From CBDHDN01 sp965261585 (GTDB lineage: Bacteria; Pseudomonadota; Alphaproteobacteria; UBA6615): a stretch of DNA of 64,000 bases. Shown here piece after piece: positions 51,727 through 61,445 of this stretch. The notes under the pieces were generated by a model. It saw only the letters and a list, made by a program, of their open reading frames with translations. It did not search any database and had not been told where the DNA came from. Made by a program: the position numbers and the translations under genes. The stretch lies in NCBI GenBank assembly GCA_965261585.1, contig CBDHDN010000071.1, positions 54,080 through 118,079 of the forward strand. The letters run 5' to 3'. Numbering within the stretch: position 1 is the first letter of the stretch; each line of letters starts with the position of its first letter.

Positions 51727-53046
51727 ATGCTGCGCTCGCGATATTTTCTGCCGACCATGAAGGAGACGCCGGCGGACGCACAGATCGCGTCGCACCGGCT
51801 GATGCTGCGCGCCGGCATGGTGCGCCAGTCGGCCGCCGGCATCTACACCTGGCTGCCGCTCGGCCTGCGTGTGCTGAAGAAGATAGAGCAGATCGTGCGC
51901 GAGGAGCAGAATGCCGCCGGTGCGCAGGAGATCCTGATGCCGACGATCCAGTCGGCCGACCTGTGGCGCAAGTCGGGCCGCTATGACGACTACGGCAAGG
52001 AGATGTTGCGCATCCGCGACCGGCACGACCGCGATATGCTCTACGGCCCGACGAACGAGGAGCTGATCGCCGACATCTTCGCGACTGAGGTGCACAGCTA
52101 CCGCGACTTGCCGCGCAACCTCTACCATATCCAATGGAAATTCCGTGACGAGGTGCGCCCGCGCTTCGGCGTCATGCGCGGCCGCGAGTTCCTGATGAAG
52201 GACAACTACTCGTTCGACCTGGACTTCGCCGCTGCGCGACGGTCTTACAACCGGATGTTCGTTGCGTATCTGCGCACGTTCGCCCGCATGGGGCTCCAGT
52301 CGATCCCGATGCAGGCCGACACGGGGCCGATCGGCGGCGATTTGAGCCACGAGTTCATCATCCTGGCGGACGCGGGTGAGAGCCAGGTCTACTGCGACAG
52401 AGCGTTGCTGGATCTGGAGCCGCCCGATGCCGATGTCGACCTGGACGCCGATCTGCAGCCGCTTATTGATCTCTGGACCAGCTATTACGCCGCCACGGAC
52501 GAGAAGCACGATCCGGCGAACTGCCCGGTGCCGCCGGACCGTCTGATCGAGGCCCGCGGCATCGAGGTCGGCCAGGTGTTCTATTTCGGCACGAAGTACT
52601 CCGAGCCCATGGGCGCGGTCGTCCAGGGCCCGGATGGCGAGCGTGTCGCCGTCGAGATGGGCAGCTATGGCATTGGAGTGTCGCGCCTTGTCGGTGCCAT
52701 TATCGAGGCCTGCCACGACGACAACGGCATCATTTGGCCGGAACCGGTGGCGCCCTTCACCGTCGGCCTGATCAACCTCAAGAGCGGCGATGCGGCCTGT
52801 GACAAGGCCTGCGATGCGCTCTATGCGTTGATGCGAGAGGCCGGCGTCGACATGCTTTATGACGATCGTGGCGAGCGCGCCGGCGCCAAGTTCGCCGACA
52901 TGGATCTGATCGGTCTGCCCTGGCAGGTCACGGTCGGCCCGCGCGGTCTGGCCCAGGATCGGGTCGAGCTGAAGGCCCGCGCCACGGGCGAGCGCCAGGA
53001 GCTCTCGCTTGCCGCCATCAAGGATTGGATTGCAAGCCGGCGCTAA
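51727..53046 (+). CDS. proS: Proline--tRNA ligase, short alphaproteobacterial type
   Basis: This 439-aa class II synthetase has motif 1 (RQSAAGIYTWLPLGLRVLKKIEQIVREEQN), motif 2 (QWKFRDEVRPRFGVMRGREFLMKDNYSF) and motif 3 (EMGSYGIGVSRLVGAIIEACHDDNGIIWPEPVAPF), then the anticodon-binding domain. It lacks the ~180-residue editing insertion of the E. coli enzyme, as is usual in this class. Confidence 0.95.
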   Translation: MLRSRYFLPTMKETPADAQIASHRLMLRAGMVRQSAAGIYTWLPLGLRVLKKIEQIVREEQNAAGAQEILMPTIQSADLWRKSGRYDDYGKEMLRIRDRHDRDMLYGPTNEELIADIFATEVHSYRDLPRNLYHIQWKFRDEVRPRFGVMRGREFLMKDNYSFDLDFAAARRSYNRMFVAYLRTFARMGLQSIPMQADTGPIGGDLSHEFIILADAGESQVYCDRALLDLEPPDADVDLDADLQPLIDLWTSYYAATDEKHDPANCPVPPDRLIEARGIEVGQVFYFGTKYSEPMGAVVQGPDGERVAVEMGSYGIGVSRLVGAIIEACHDDNGIIWPEPVAPFTVGLINLKSGDAACDKACDALYALMREAGVDMLYDDRGERAGAKFADMDLIGLPWQVTVGPRGLAQDRVELKARATGERQELSLAAIKDWIASRR

Positions 53047-53109
53047 CATCCCCACGTTCGCTGGCGAACCCCGTCGATGTCGATCCGGGCGAAAGGGAGA
53101 GCTGGCGCC

Positions 53110-54357
53110 GTGATCTTTTCAACGGCCGAGTGGATGGTGGCCGCCCGCTACATGCGGGCGCGGCGGCAGGAGAGCTTCATTTCCGTCATTGCCGGCTTCT
53201 CGTTGCTCGGCATCGCGCTTGGCGTGGCGACGCTGATCATCGTCCTGTCCGTGATGAACGGCTTTCGCTCCGAGTTGCTGGGCCGCGTCCTCGGTCTCAA
53301 CGGCCACATGACCGTGACGGCCGCCCAGGGTCCGCTCGTTGACTACGAAGCCATGCTGGCCGAGGTCGCCCAGGTCGGCGGCATCGTCTCCGTCGCGCCG
53401 CTGATCGAGGGCCAGGTGATGGCGACGAACAACGGCGCCGCGGCGGGCGCGCTGGTCCGCGGTGTGCGTCCGGCCGACCTGCAGGCCCGGCCCATCGTCG
53501 CCGACAACGTCCAGTCGGGCTCGCTGGACCGGTTCGAGGGCCGTGACGCGGTGTTCGTGGGGGCGCGGCTGGCGCGCCGGCTCGGTGTCGTCGCCGGCGA
53601 CAAGGTCACGCTGATCTCGCCGCAGGGCACCGTGACGGTGTTCGGCACCGTGCCGCGCGCCCGCGCCTACACCGTCGTCGGGACGTTCCAGGTCGGCATG
53701 TTCGAGTTCGACAACAGCTTCATCTACATGCCGCTGGAGGCTGCGCAGATCTATTTCGACCTCGACGGCGCGGTTACCCAGCTGGAGGTCATGGTCGACG
53801 ACGCCGACCGGGCCGCCGCCTACCGCCGCGCGCTGACGCCGGTGGTCGGCCAGGGCGGCCGGGTGTTCGACTGGCAGCAGGCCAACTCGAGCCTGTTCAC
53901 GGCGCTGCAGGTCGAGCGGAACGTCATGTTCCTGATCCTGACGCTGATCATCCTGGTCGCCGCGTTCAACATCATCTCCAGCCTGATCATGCTGGTGAAG
54001 GACAAGGGCGGCGATATCGCCATCCTGCGGACCATGGGCGCCTCGCGCGGCATGGTCATGCGCATCTTTTTCATTGCCGGCGCCAGCATCGGCATCATCG
54101 GCACGCTGTTGGGCACGATCCTCGGCTTGCTGTTCGCCAACAATATAGAAAGCATCCGGCAGATCCTGCAGAGCCTGACCGGCACCGAGCTGTTCTCGGC
54201 CGAGATCTACTTTCTCAGTCAGCTGCCGGCCGAGGTCGATCCGGGCGAGGTGGTCATGGTGATCGCCATGGCCATAGGGCTGTCCCTCCTGGCGACGCTG
54301 TATCCGAGCTGGCGGGCGGCGCGGCTCGATCCGGTGGAAGCGCTGCGCTATGAGTGA
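53110..54357 (+). CDS. lolC: Lipoprotein-releasing system permease LolC/LolE type
   Basis: This 415-aa inner-membrane protein has four transmembrane helices (one at FISVIAGFSLLGIALGVATLIIVLSVMNGFRSEL, three in the C-terminal third, with NIISSLIMLVKDKGGDIAILRTMGAS) around a large periplasmic MacB-like domain. With LolD it extracts lipoproteins for the outer membrane. GTG 53110 after GGGAGAG is preferred; an ATG at 53077 is possible. Overlaps lolD by 8 bases. Confidence 0.92.
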   Translation: MIFSTAEWMVAARYMRARRQESFISVIAGFSLLGIALGVATLIIVLSVMNGFRSELLGRVLGLNGHMTVTAAQGPLVDYEAMLAEVAQVGGIVSVAPLIEGQVMATNNGAAAGALVRGVRPADLQARPIVADNVQSGSLDRFEGRDAVFVGARLARRLGVVAGDKVTLISPQGTVTVFGTVPRARAYTVVGTFQVGMFEFDNSFIYMPLEAAQIYFDLDGAVTQLEVMVDDADRAAAYRRALTPVVGQGGRVFDWQQANSSLFTALQVERNVMFLILTLIILVAAFNIISSLIMLVKDKGGDIAILRTMGASRGMVMRIFFIAGASIGIIGTLLGTILGLLFANNIESIRQILQSLTGTELFSAEIYFLSQLPAEVDPGEVVMVIAMAIGLSLLATLYPSWRAARLDPVEALRYE

Positions 54358-55051
54358 GGCGGCGACGGGCGGCGCCGGCCTGGAGCTCAGCGGTATCATC
54401 CGCACCTTCGTGCAGGCCGGCCAGCCACTGCACGTGTTGCGCGAAGCTACACTCAATGTCAGCGCGGGCGAGGTTGTCGCGCTGGTCGGGCCGTCGGGCG
54501 CCGGCAAATCGACGCTGCTTCACATCGCCGGGTTGCTCGAGCGGCCGGATGGTGGCGAGGTGCGCATCGGCACGGCCTTGTGCTCGCGGCTCTCGGAGGC
54601 CGAGCGCACGCGTCTGCGCCGCACCGGGCTTGGCTTCATCTACCAGTTCCACCATCTGCTGCCCGAGTTCAACGCGCTCGAAAACGTCATGTTGCCGCAG
54701 ATGATCGCCGGGCGCAGTCGCCGCAAGGCGCGATTGCACGCGGCCGAGTTGCTGGAGCAGGTCGGCCTGGGACAGCGGCTGACCCATCGGCCGGCTCGTC
54801 TGAGCGGCGGCGAGCAGCAGCGCGTCGCCATCGCCCGCGCGCTGGCGAACGCGCCCCAGGTGCTGATCGCCGACGAGCCGACCGGCAACCTCGACCCCCA
54901 GACGGCCGAGGATGTGTTCGGCCAGCTGCGCGCGGCCGTGCGCGAGACCGGCCTCGCCGCACTGATTGCGACCCACAACATGGAGCTTGCCCGGACCATG
55001 GACCGCGCCCTGGCCATGCACGAGGGCAAGATCGTCCCGACGCAGCTTTAG
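54350..55051 (+). CDS. lolD: Lipoprotein-releasing ABC transporter ATPase
   Basis: This 233-aa ATPase has Walker A (GPSGAGKSTLL), a Q-loop (YQFHHLLPEFNALENV, a LolD hallmark), the signature LSGGEQQRVAIARAL, Walker B (VLIADEPTGNLDP) and the H-loop. It powers the LolC/E permease encoded upstream. Confidence 0.95.
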   Translation: MSEAATGGAGLELSGIIRTFVQAGQPLHVLREATLNVSAGEVVALVGPSGAGKSTLLHIAGLLERPDGGEVRIGTALCSRLSEAERTRLRRTGLGFIYQFHHLLPEFNALENVMLPQMIAGRSRRKARLHAAELLEQVGLGQRLTHRPARLSGGEQQRVAIARALANAPQVLIADEPTGNLDPQTAEDVFGQLRAAVRETGLAALIATHNMELARTMDRALAMHEGKIVPTQL

Positions 55052-55076
55052 GCCGGTGGCCATCCGGCGCCCGTTT

Positions 55077-55367
55077 CTAGACGGCGTCTTCCAGTTCGAC
55101 CCTTAGGCGCTTTCCCACCGCTGCGGCGGCCCGGTCCATCGTTTGCAGGGTCACCGAGGTGTTACCGGGGTCGAGCAGTCGGTCGAGTGCGGGCCTGCTG
55201 GTCTTCATGATCTGGGCCATCTTGGTCTTTGACAGTCCGCGGGACCGCATGGCTTGGGCGACCTGCCAGGCGAGGACGCGCTTAACGGCGGCCGCCGTGG
55301 CCTCGCCCAGCAAGCCCTCTTCCGCCAGGAAGTCATCAAAGCTGGCGCCAATGTGCTTCTTGCTCAT
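55077..55367 (-). CDS. HigA-like antitoxin, XRE-type helix-turn-helix
   Basis: This 96-aa protein has a helix-turn-helix (VAQAMRSRGLSKTKMAQIMKTSRPALDRLLDPGNTSVTLQTMDRAAAAVG). Its ATG overlaps the stop of the upstream toxin-like gene (ATGA), the toxin-first order of higBA. It should repress its own promoter and neutralise the toxin. Confidence 0.85.
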   Translation of the reverse strand: MSKKHIGASFDDFLAEEGLLGEATAAAVKRVLAWQVAQAMRSRGLSKTKMAQIMKTSRPALDRLLDPGNTSVTLQTMDRAAAAVGKRLRVELEDAV

Positions 55368-55700
55368 CGCTTCACCGTTCGCTGTCGTACCCGCGCCAAA
55401 TCCAATTCCTGTTTCGGGGCCTTCGGAGATTTCTTGATGAACCCATGGAGCAGGATCATCTGGTTGTCAGCGATACAGAAAAGGACACGCGCAATGCGGT
55501 TGCCCGGCAGTGCCGATCGCACTCCATACAGCCCATTGCCCATTGGGCGGCACACCGGCATGCCAATCGGCCATCCAAACTCCACCGTCATAATGTCTCC
55601 CGATGGCCTGCCGATCCTTCTTGGAGAGGCTCAGCAGCCATGCACGGACGGGCTCTGTGCCGGCGTCGGTTCTGAAGAAGGCCGCCTTCAGTTTCTTCAT
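55364..55700 (-). pseudogene. HigB/RelE-like toxin gene, frameshifted
   Basis: The start (MKKLKAAFFRTDAGTEPVRAWLLSLSKKDRQAIG) and the rest (DIMTVEFGWPIGMPVCRPMGNGLYGVRSALPGNRIARVLFCIADNQMILLHGFIKKSPKAPKQELDLARVR) are in different frames, meeting near 55600. Together they form a complete phage-derived Gp49-like/HigB toxin of about 110 residues. One extra base explains the shift. If real, the toxin is dead while the antitoxin gene stays intact. Confidence 0.8.
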
Positions 55701-55702
55701 AT

Positions 55703-55724
55703 AACGCACCAAAAATGATGCGTT
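55703..55724. promoter_or_regulatory. Possible autoregulatory operator of the toxin-antitoxin pair
   Basis: The inverted repeat AACGCA (55703-55708) and TGCGTT (55719-55724) lies directly upstream of the toxin start, where HigA-type repressors usually bind. Confidence 0.4.
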
Positions 55725-55730
55725 TAGTCA

Positions 55731-55765
55731 AACCGCATTCGACCTGTCGAGACACATATGCGGTT
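55731..55765. repeat. Inverted repeat between higBA and dnaE
   Basis: AACCGCAT (55731-55738) and ATGCGGTT (55758-55765) are a perfect 8-bp inverted repeat. The loop contains TCGACCTGTCGA. It lies between divergent genes and could be an operator or a stem-loop; there is no T-run. Confidence 0.4.
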
Positions 55766-55851
55766 CACCCGAAGCGTTGCATTTCGATCCTTGTCCACAG
55801 ACGGGACTCGTGACGTCCGACTATGATGGCGCTCAGGCAACCGCGAAAAAA

Positions 55852-58800
55852 ATGACCCACGCACCGTTCGTACACCTGCGCGTTCACTCGGCCTACTCGT
55901 TGTCGGAAGGCGCCATTCGCGTCGGTGAGCTGGTCGAGTTGTGCCGGCGCCATGCCATGCCGGCGGTCGCGATCACCGACACCGGCAATATGTTCGGGGC
56001 TCTCGAGTTCGCCATGGCGGCAGCGGCGGCCGGGGTCCAGCCGATCGTCGGCTGCCAGTTGGCGGTGCGTCGCCCCGACCATCTGCCGGGCAGCGTCGGC
56101 AGGGGGCTCAACGGCAACCTTGCGGTGCCGGACCAGCTCATCGTCCTGGCCCAGAGCGAGGCCGGCTACAATAACCTGCTGCGCCTGAGCAGCAGGGCGT
56201 ATCTGGACAGCGATCCGGCCGACGGGCCACAGCTGTCCCTGGCCGACCTGGACGGGCTGAACGATGGTCTGATCGCACTGACCGGTGGCGCCGCCGGGGC
56301 GGTCGGCAAGCTGTTGGCCGACGGTCAGGCCGCGGCGGCTGCGATCGCGCTTACCGACTTGCGGGCCCGCTTCGGCGACCGCTTGTATGTCGAGTTGCAG
56401 CGCCATGGGCTGCCGGTCGAGCAGCTGATCGAGCCCGGCCTCGTCGACTTGGCCTACCGCCACGATCTGCCGCTGGTAGCAACGAACGAGGCGTTTTTCG
56501 CCGACGCCGACATGTTCGAGGCGCACGACGCGCTGCTTTGCGTCGCCGACAGCGCCTACGTCGCCCAGTCCGATCGCCGGCGCGTCACCGCGGAACACCG
56601 CTTCAAGAGCGCCGAGGAGATGTCGGCGCTGTTCGACGATCTGCCGGAGGTGGTCGCCAACACCGCCGTCGTCGCCAAGCGCTGCGCCTATATGCCGGTG
56701 CCGCGCAAGCCGATCCTGCCGACTTTCGAGACCGCCAGCGGTCGTAGCGAGGTCGATGACCTACGCGCACAGGCCGAGGCCGGGCTGGCAGCGCGCGTCG
56801 CCATGGCGTTGCCCGATCCCGGCGACGGCGCCGCGGCCAAGCACTACCACGACCGCCTGCACTACGAGCTGGATGTTATCGAGGAGGTCGGCTTTGCCGG
56901 CTATTTCCTCATCGTTGCGGACATCATTCAGTGGGCGCGTCGCCGGGGCATTCCAGTCGGCGTGCGAGGCTCCGGGGCCGCCTCCATGGTCGCCTGGTCG
57001 CTGACCATCACCGACCTGGATCCGCTGCGCCATGGCCTGCTGTTCGAACGCTTCCTCAATCCCGAACGCGTGTCGATGCCCGACTTCGACATGGACTTCT
57101 GCCAGGAGCGCCGCGACGAGGTTATTCATTACGTGCAGGACAAGTACGGTCAAGACCGGGTCGCCCAGATCATCACGTTCGGCAAGCTCCAGGCCCGCGC
57201 CGTCCTGAAGGACGTCGGCCGCGTTCTCGAGCTGCCCTACAGCCGTGTCGATCGGATCAGCAAGCTGGTGCCCTACAACCCGGCGAACCCCGTGAGCCTG
57301 GCGCAGGCCATCGAGCGCGAACCACAGCTACAGGAGGCGCGTGACGAGGACGAGGCGATTGCCCACCTGCTGGACATCGCCCTCAAGCTGGAGGGGCTCT
57401 ACCGCAACTCTTCGACCCACGCCGCCGGCGTCGTCATCGGCGACCGGCCGCTGGTCGAACTCATCCCGCTTTATCGCGATCCGCGGTCCGACGTTTTGGT
57501 GACCCAATTCAACATGAAATACGTCGAGCAGGCGGGGCTGGTGAAGTTCGACTTCCTTGGCCTGAAGACGCTGACCGTCATCACCAGGACAGTCGAGTTG
57601 CTGCGCCGCCGCGACATCCCCATCGATATCGATACCCTGCCGCTCGACGATCCCGCGACCTTCGCGGTGTTCGCCCGCGCCGACACAATGGGGGTTTTCC
57701 AATGTGAATCGACCGGCATGCGCGATGTCTTGCGCAAGCTGAAGCCCGACCGTTTCGAGGACATCATTGCCGTCGTCGCGCTCTATCGGCCGGGCCCGAT
57801 GGACAACATCCCGAGCTACATCAAGCGCAAGCATGGCGAGGAGCCGATCGAAGACTGGCATCCCTCCTTGGAGCCGGTGCTGCGCGAGACCTACAGCATT
57901 CCGATCTATCAGGAACAGGTCATGGAGATGGCCCGCGAGCTGTCGGGCTACACCCTGGGCGGAGCCGATTTGCTGCGCCGCGCCATGGGCAAGAAGATCC
58001 GCTCCGAGATGGAGGCCCAGCGCAAGACGTTCATCGACGGCGCGGTCGCACGCGGCGTCTATGGCACGACGGCCGAGCATATCTTCGTTCAGATCGAGAA
58101 GTTCGCGGGCTACGGATTTAACAAGTCGCACGCCGCCGCCTATGCCCTGGTCGCCTATCGCACGGCCTACCTGAAGGCCAATTACCCCGTCGAATTCCTC
58201 ACGGCGTCGATGACCTACGAGGCCGGCAACACGGACCGACTGGCGCTGTTCCGGCGTGAGCTCGACCGGCTCGGCGTTGCCTTGCTGCCGCCCGACGTAA
58301 ACCGCTCCGAGGCCGACTTCGCGGTCGAGAAAGTCGCCGGCGAAGACGGAGCGCCCGGCCACGGCATCCGCTATGCCTTGGCGGCCATCAAGGGCGTTGG
58401 CCGGGCCGCCATGGAGGCGCTGGCCAGCGAGCGCACGGCCAACGGCCCGTTCGCCGATCTGTTCGAGCTTGCCGAGCGCATGGACCCCCAGGTCGTGAAC
58501 AAGCGCCAGCTGGAGCAACTCGTCGCGGCCGGCGCTCTGGACACGCTCAATTCGAATCGGACCGAGGTCTTTCACGCCATTGACACCCTGTTGGCCCACG
58601 CGCAGGCCGTTCAGTCGGAGCGGGCGACAGGCCAGAGAAGCCTGTTCGGCGGCGGCGCCGGTGGTGCCGAGCAAAGACCGCGTCTGCCGGCGGTCGATCC
58701 ATGGGACCAGCCGGAACGCCTGCAGCGCGAGCTCGAGGCGATCGGCTTCTATCTTTCGGCTCACCCACTGGACGGCTACGCGACGGCGCTCGACCGGTTG

Positions 58801-59346
58801 GGTGTCGTGTCTTCGGCGGCCCTGGCGGCGTCGGTCGCCAGTCAGGGTGGCGCCGCCTCCGTCAAGCTGGCCGGTGTCATCGTCGGCAAGCAGGAGCGCA
58901 CGTCACAACGGGGCAGCCGCTTTGCCTTCGTCCAGCTCTCGGACGTCAATGGCGTGTTCGAGATGATCCTGTTTTCCGAGGTATTGGCTGCGACGCGCGA
59001 GCTGCTCAACGGCGATGCGCCGCTGCTCATACGTGCCAACGCCCGGCTCGAGGACGAGCAGGTGCGGCTGACCGCCCAGTCGGTCGAGCTGCTGGAGAAC
59101 GCGGTCGCCAACGTTGGCCTCAAGATCTGGCTGCGCGAGCCGTCGCCGCTCGACCCGCTGCGCGAGCTGATCGACGGCGCCGCGGCCAACGGCAACTCTC
59201 ACCGCGGCCAGATTCACCTCATCGTGTCGCAGCCGGAGCAGGAGCAGGAGATCGAGATCGCCCTCGCCGGGGCCTATCACTGCACACCGCGGCTGCGCGC
59301 CGCGATCCGCGCCATCCCCGGCATCGTCGAGGTCCAGGAGGCTTGA
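55852..59346 (+). CDS. dnaE: DNA polymerase III alpha subunit
   Basis: This 1164-aa replicative polymerase has an N-terminal PHP domain (FVHLRVHSAYSLSEGAIRV, AVAITDTGNMFGALEF), the catalytic Asp pair in MPDFDMDFCQERRDEVI with a third Asp in VKFDFLGLKTL, the thumb/finger regions (GVFQCESTGMRDVLRKLKPD, YQEQVMEMARELSGYTLGGADLLRRAMGKK), tandem helix-hairpin-helix, an OB fold and a C-terminal tail. ATG 55852 matches the usual start MTHAPFVHLRVHSAYS; earlier TTG/GTG codons are less likely. Confidence 0.96.
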   Translation: MTHAPFVHLRVHSAYSLSEGAIRVGELVELCRRHAMPAVAITDTGNMFGALEFAMAAAAAGVQPIVGCQLAVRRPDHLPGSVGRGLNGNLAVPDQLIVLAQSEAGYNNLLRLSSRAYLDSDPADGPQLSLADLDGLNDGLIALTGGAAGAVGKLLADGQAAAAAIALTDLRARFGDRLYVELQRHGLPVEQLIEPGLVDLAYRHDLPLVATNEAFFADADMFEAHDALLCVADSAYVAQSDRRRVTAEHRFKSAEEMSALFDDLPEVVANTAVVAKRCAYMPVPRKPILPTFETASGRSEVDDLRAQAEAGLAARVAMALPDPGDGAAAKHYHDRLHYELDVIEEVGFAGYFLIVADIIQWARRRGIPVGVRGSGAASMVAWSLTITDLDPLRHGLLFERFLNPERVSMPDFDMDFCQERRDEVIHYVQDKYGQDRVAQIITFGKLQARAVLKDVGRVLELPYSRVDRISKLVPYNPANPVSLAQAIEREPQLQEARDEDEAIAHLLDIALKLEGLYRNSSTHAAGVVIGDRPLVELIPLYRDPRSDVLVTQFNMKYVEQAGLVKFDFLGLKTLTVITRTVELLRRRDIPIDIDTLPLDDPATFAVFARADTMGVFQCESTGMRDVLRKLKPDRFEDIIAVVALYRPGPMDNIPSYIKRKHGEEPIEDWHPSLEPVLRETYSIPIYQEQVMEMARELSGYTLGGADLLRRAMGKKIRSEMEAQRKTFIDGAVARGVYGTTAEHIFVQIEKFAGYGFNKSHAAAYALVAYRTAYLKANYPVEFLTASMTYEAGNTDRLALFRRELDRLGVALLPPDVNRSEADFAVEKVAGEDGAPGHGIRYALAAIKGVGRAAMEALASERTANGPFADLFELAERMDPQVVNKRQLEQLVAAGALDTLNSNRTEVFHAIDTLLAHAQAVQSERATGQRSLFGGGAGGAEQRPRLPAVDPWDQPERLQRELEAIGFYLSAHPLDGYATALDRLGVVSSAALAASVASQGGAASVKLAGVIVGKQERTSQRGSRFAFVQLSDVNGVFEMILFSEVLAATRELLNGDAPLLIRANARLEDEQVRLTAQSVELLENAVANVGLKIWLREPSPLDPLRELIDGAAANGNSHRGQIHLIVSQPEQEQEIEIALAGAYHCTPRLRAAIRAIPGIVEVQEA

Positions 59347-60132
59347 GAGCGTTGCGCGCTCATGCGGGCGTTCCCACGACGATGACACTATCCGAATATC
59401 CCGCTTGTTCCAGTTGTTCTCGATACGCATCTTCGGCCCCGGCGAATATGGCGGCGAACCGCTCGTCGCCGCCCGGCTCGCCCGCCTGTAGCCAGTTCAG
59501 ATGGTTGGACAGCCCATATCGCTGGAACGGTACCGTGGCGGTGACGCGCCATCCCGCGTTTTCGAGCACGCGACCGACGGACGCCCCCGAATAGACGAAC
59601 GGGTGCTGCTTCTGGAAGTAGAACGCTTCGTAGGCCGGTACCACGTACAGCGACAACAGCGGGTCCGTCAGGCTGGGAACCTCGACGATCACGTGACCAC
59701 CGACGTTCAGCCAGCCTCGGCAGTTCCCGAGGAAGGCCGCCGGATCGGCGAAGTGCTCGAACACGTGAAACAGGGCGACGACGGCGAAGGCGATGCCGCG
59801 GTCCGACACCTCGTTCCAGTCGTCGTATTGGTCCAGCCACGCCCTCTCATCCCGTTGCGGCCGCGTATTCTGATCGGGTTCGCAGCAACTGAGCCGAAGA
59901 CCGGGATGGAGTTGGCGTATGAGGTCCAGAAACGAGGCATCGCCGGCGCCGATCTCGAGCAGAGTTGACGCGCCCGCCAGGTGCGGAGCGATCTTGGCGG
60001 CCCGTCGTCGTAGTACTTCGTCCTTGCGGCTCTGGGCTGGCAGGCCGAGCTTCCGCCATCTGGGCTTGAGTCGGACCCGATTTCCTTGGACACAGAATTG
60101 GCTTAATCGAAGTGTCCAAGGAGGACCGGAAC

Positions 60133-60543
60133 ATGACCGATAATTTTGAGAAGAAAGTTGCTGTTGATGGGCCTGTGGTAAATGCGGGCGAGCTTGGCTC
60201 GTCCACGTTTTCCCCAGGCCAGGCTTTGCCGGCAGGCCCGCTGGGACTTGGCCAGCGATGGACGGTGGCGCGCAAGCGTGAGGTCGTTCTGCGGCTTTTG
60301 CGTGACGAGCCGGTGCAACTTCTGTCGCGCCAGTTGGGCGTAGAGATCTTCCGGCTCGAGCAGTGGCGTGAGAAAGCGATCGGCGGGATCGACGCCTCGC
60401 TCAAGCAACGCAAGGGCGATCCGGTGCAGGCGGAACTGGATAGCGCCATGAAGCGGATCGGAGAGTTGACCATGCAGGTGGAACTGCTGGAGGCCAAGAC
60501 GGAGACCTTCGGCCCTTTGGGGCGGCGGAGGTCGCGGCGATGA
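60133..60543 (+). CDS. IS3-family transposase OrfA, copy 5
   Basis: 136 aa from the ATG behind AAGGAGG. It has A as in copy 1 (EKKVAVDG) and P as in copies 2-4 (LPAGPLG), so it combines features of both groups. Confidence 0.9.
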   Translation: MTDNFEKKVAVDGPVVNAGELGSSTFSPGQALPAGPLGLGQRWTVARKREVVLRLLRDEPVQLLSRQLGVEIFRLEQWREKAIGGIDASLKQRKGDPVQAELDSAMKRIGELTMQVELLEAKTETFGPLGRRRSRR

Positions 60544-61445
60544 GTGCCGCCACCTCGCCCGGCACGGGTCTGGCCTACGGCCTGCGGCGGGTCTGCGCCG
60601 CCTGGGGCATGGCCCGCTCCTCGTTCTACGCCATGACCTCCGGCCAGCACGCCGAGCAGCCGCCGGCAAAGCGTCGGGGACCGAAGCCCGCGATCTCGGA
60701 CCAGGCGCTGCTGGTGGCGATCGAAGCCGACCTGGAGGCATCGCCCTGGGAGGGCGAGGGCTACCGCAAGGTCTGGGCTCGGCTTCGGGTCTGTCGCGAC
60801 ATCCGGGTTGCCCGCAAGCGGGTGCTCCGCCTGATGCGCGAGAACAATCTGCTCTCGCCCCATCGCTGCCGCCGCCGTGGCGGCAATCCCCATGACGGTG
60901 AGATCATCACTCATGCCCCGAACCTCATGTGGGGCACCGATGGCGTTCGGGTGTTCACGGTGGACGACGGCTGGGGCTGGATCTTCACCGCCGTCGAGCA
61001 TTGGAACGCCGAGTGTGTCGGCTGGCATGTCTGCAAGCGCGGCGACCGCTTCGCCGCCCTGCAGCCGATCTCCATGGGGCTTGCCGGGCTGTATGGCTCG
61101 ACCGCGGCCGGCGCGGCTCGGGGGCTGGCCTTGCGGATGGATCACGGCTCCCAGTATCTGTCGGACCACTTCACCAACCAGATCAAGTTCTGGGGCATCC
61201 AGCCGTCCTACGCCTTCGTCGCCGAGCCCCAGACCAACGGCGTCGCCGAGCGGTTCAATCGCACGCTAAAGGAACAGATCATCCATGGTCGCATCTACCG
61301 CAACATCGCGGAGCTGCGGGACGCCGTCCGCGACTTCGTCGAACTCTACAATGCCCAGTGGATCGTCGAAAAGAACGGCTACCTGAGCCCCGCTCAAGCT
61401 CGTCAGGCGTGGCACGCCGCGATCTCAATCAGGCCCGCCGCGTGA
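60540..61445 (+). CDS. IS3-family transposase OrfB, copy 5
   Basis: 301 aa, DDE triad intact, same protein as copies 2 and 3. ATGA overlap with orfA. Confidence 0.93.
   Translation: MSAATSPGTGLAYGLRRVCAAWGMARSSFYAMTSGQHAEQPPAKRRGPKPAISDQALLVAIEADLEASPWEGEGYRKVWARLRVCRDIRVARKRVLRLMRENNLLSPHRCRRRGGNPHDGEIITHAPNLMWGTDGVRVFTVDDGWGWIFTAVEHWNAECVGWHVCKRGDRFAALQPISMGLAGLYGSTAAGAARGLALRMDHGSQYLSDHFTNQIKFWGIQPSYAFVAEPQTNGVAERFNRTLKEQIIHGRIYRNIAELRDAVRDFVELYNAQWIVEKNGYLSPAQARQAWHAAISIRPAA

Noticed and set aside
55731..55765. Inverted repeat before dnaE as a LexA box
   Set aside because: It does not match the alphaproteobacterial GTTC-N7-GTTC or the GAAC-type motif.
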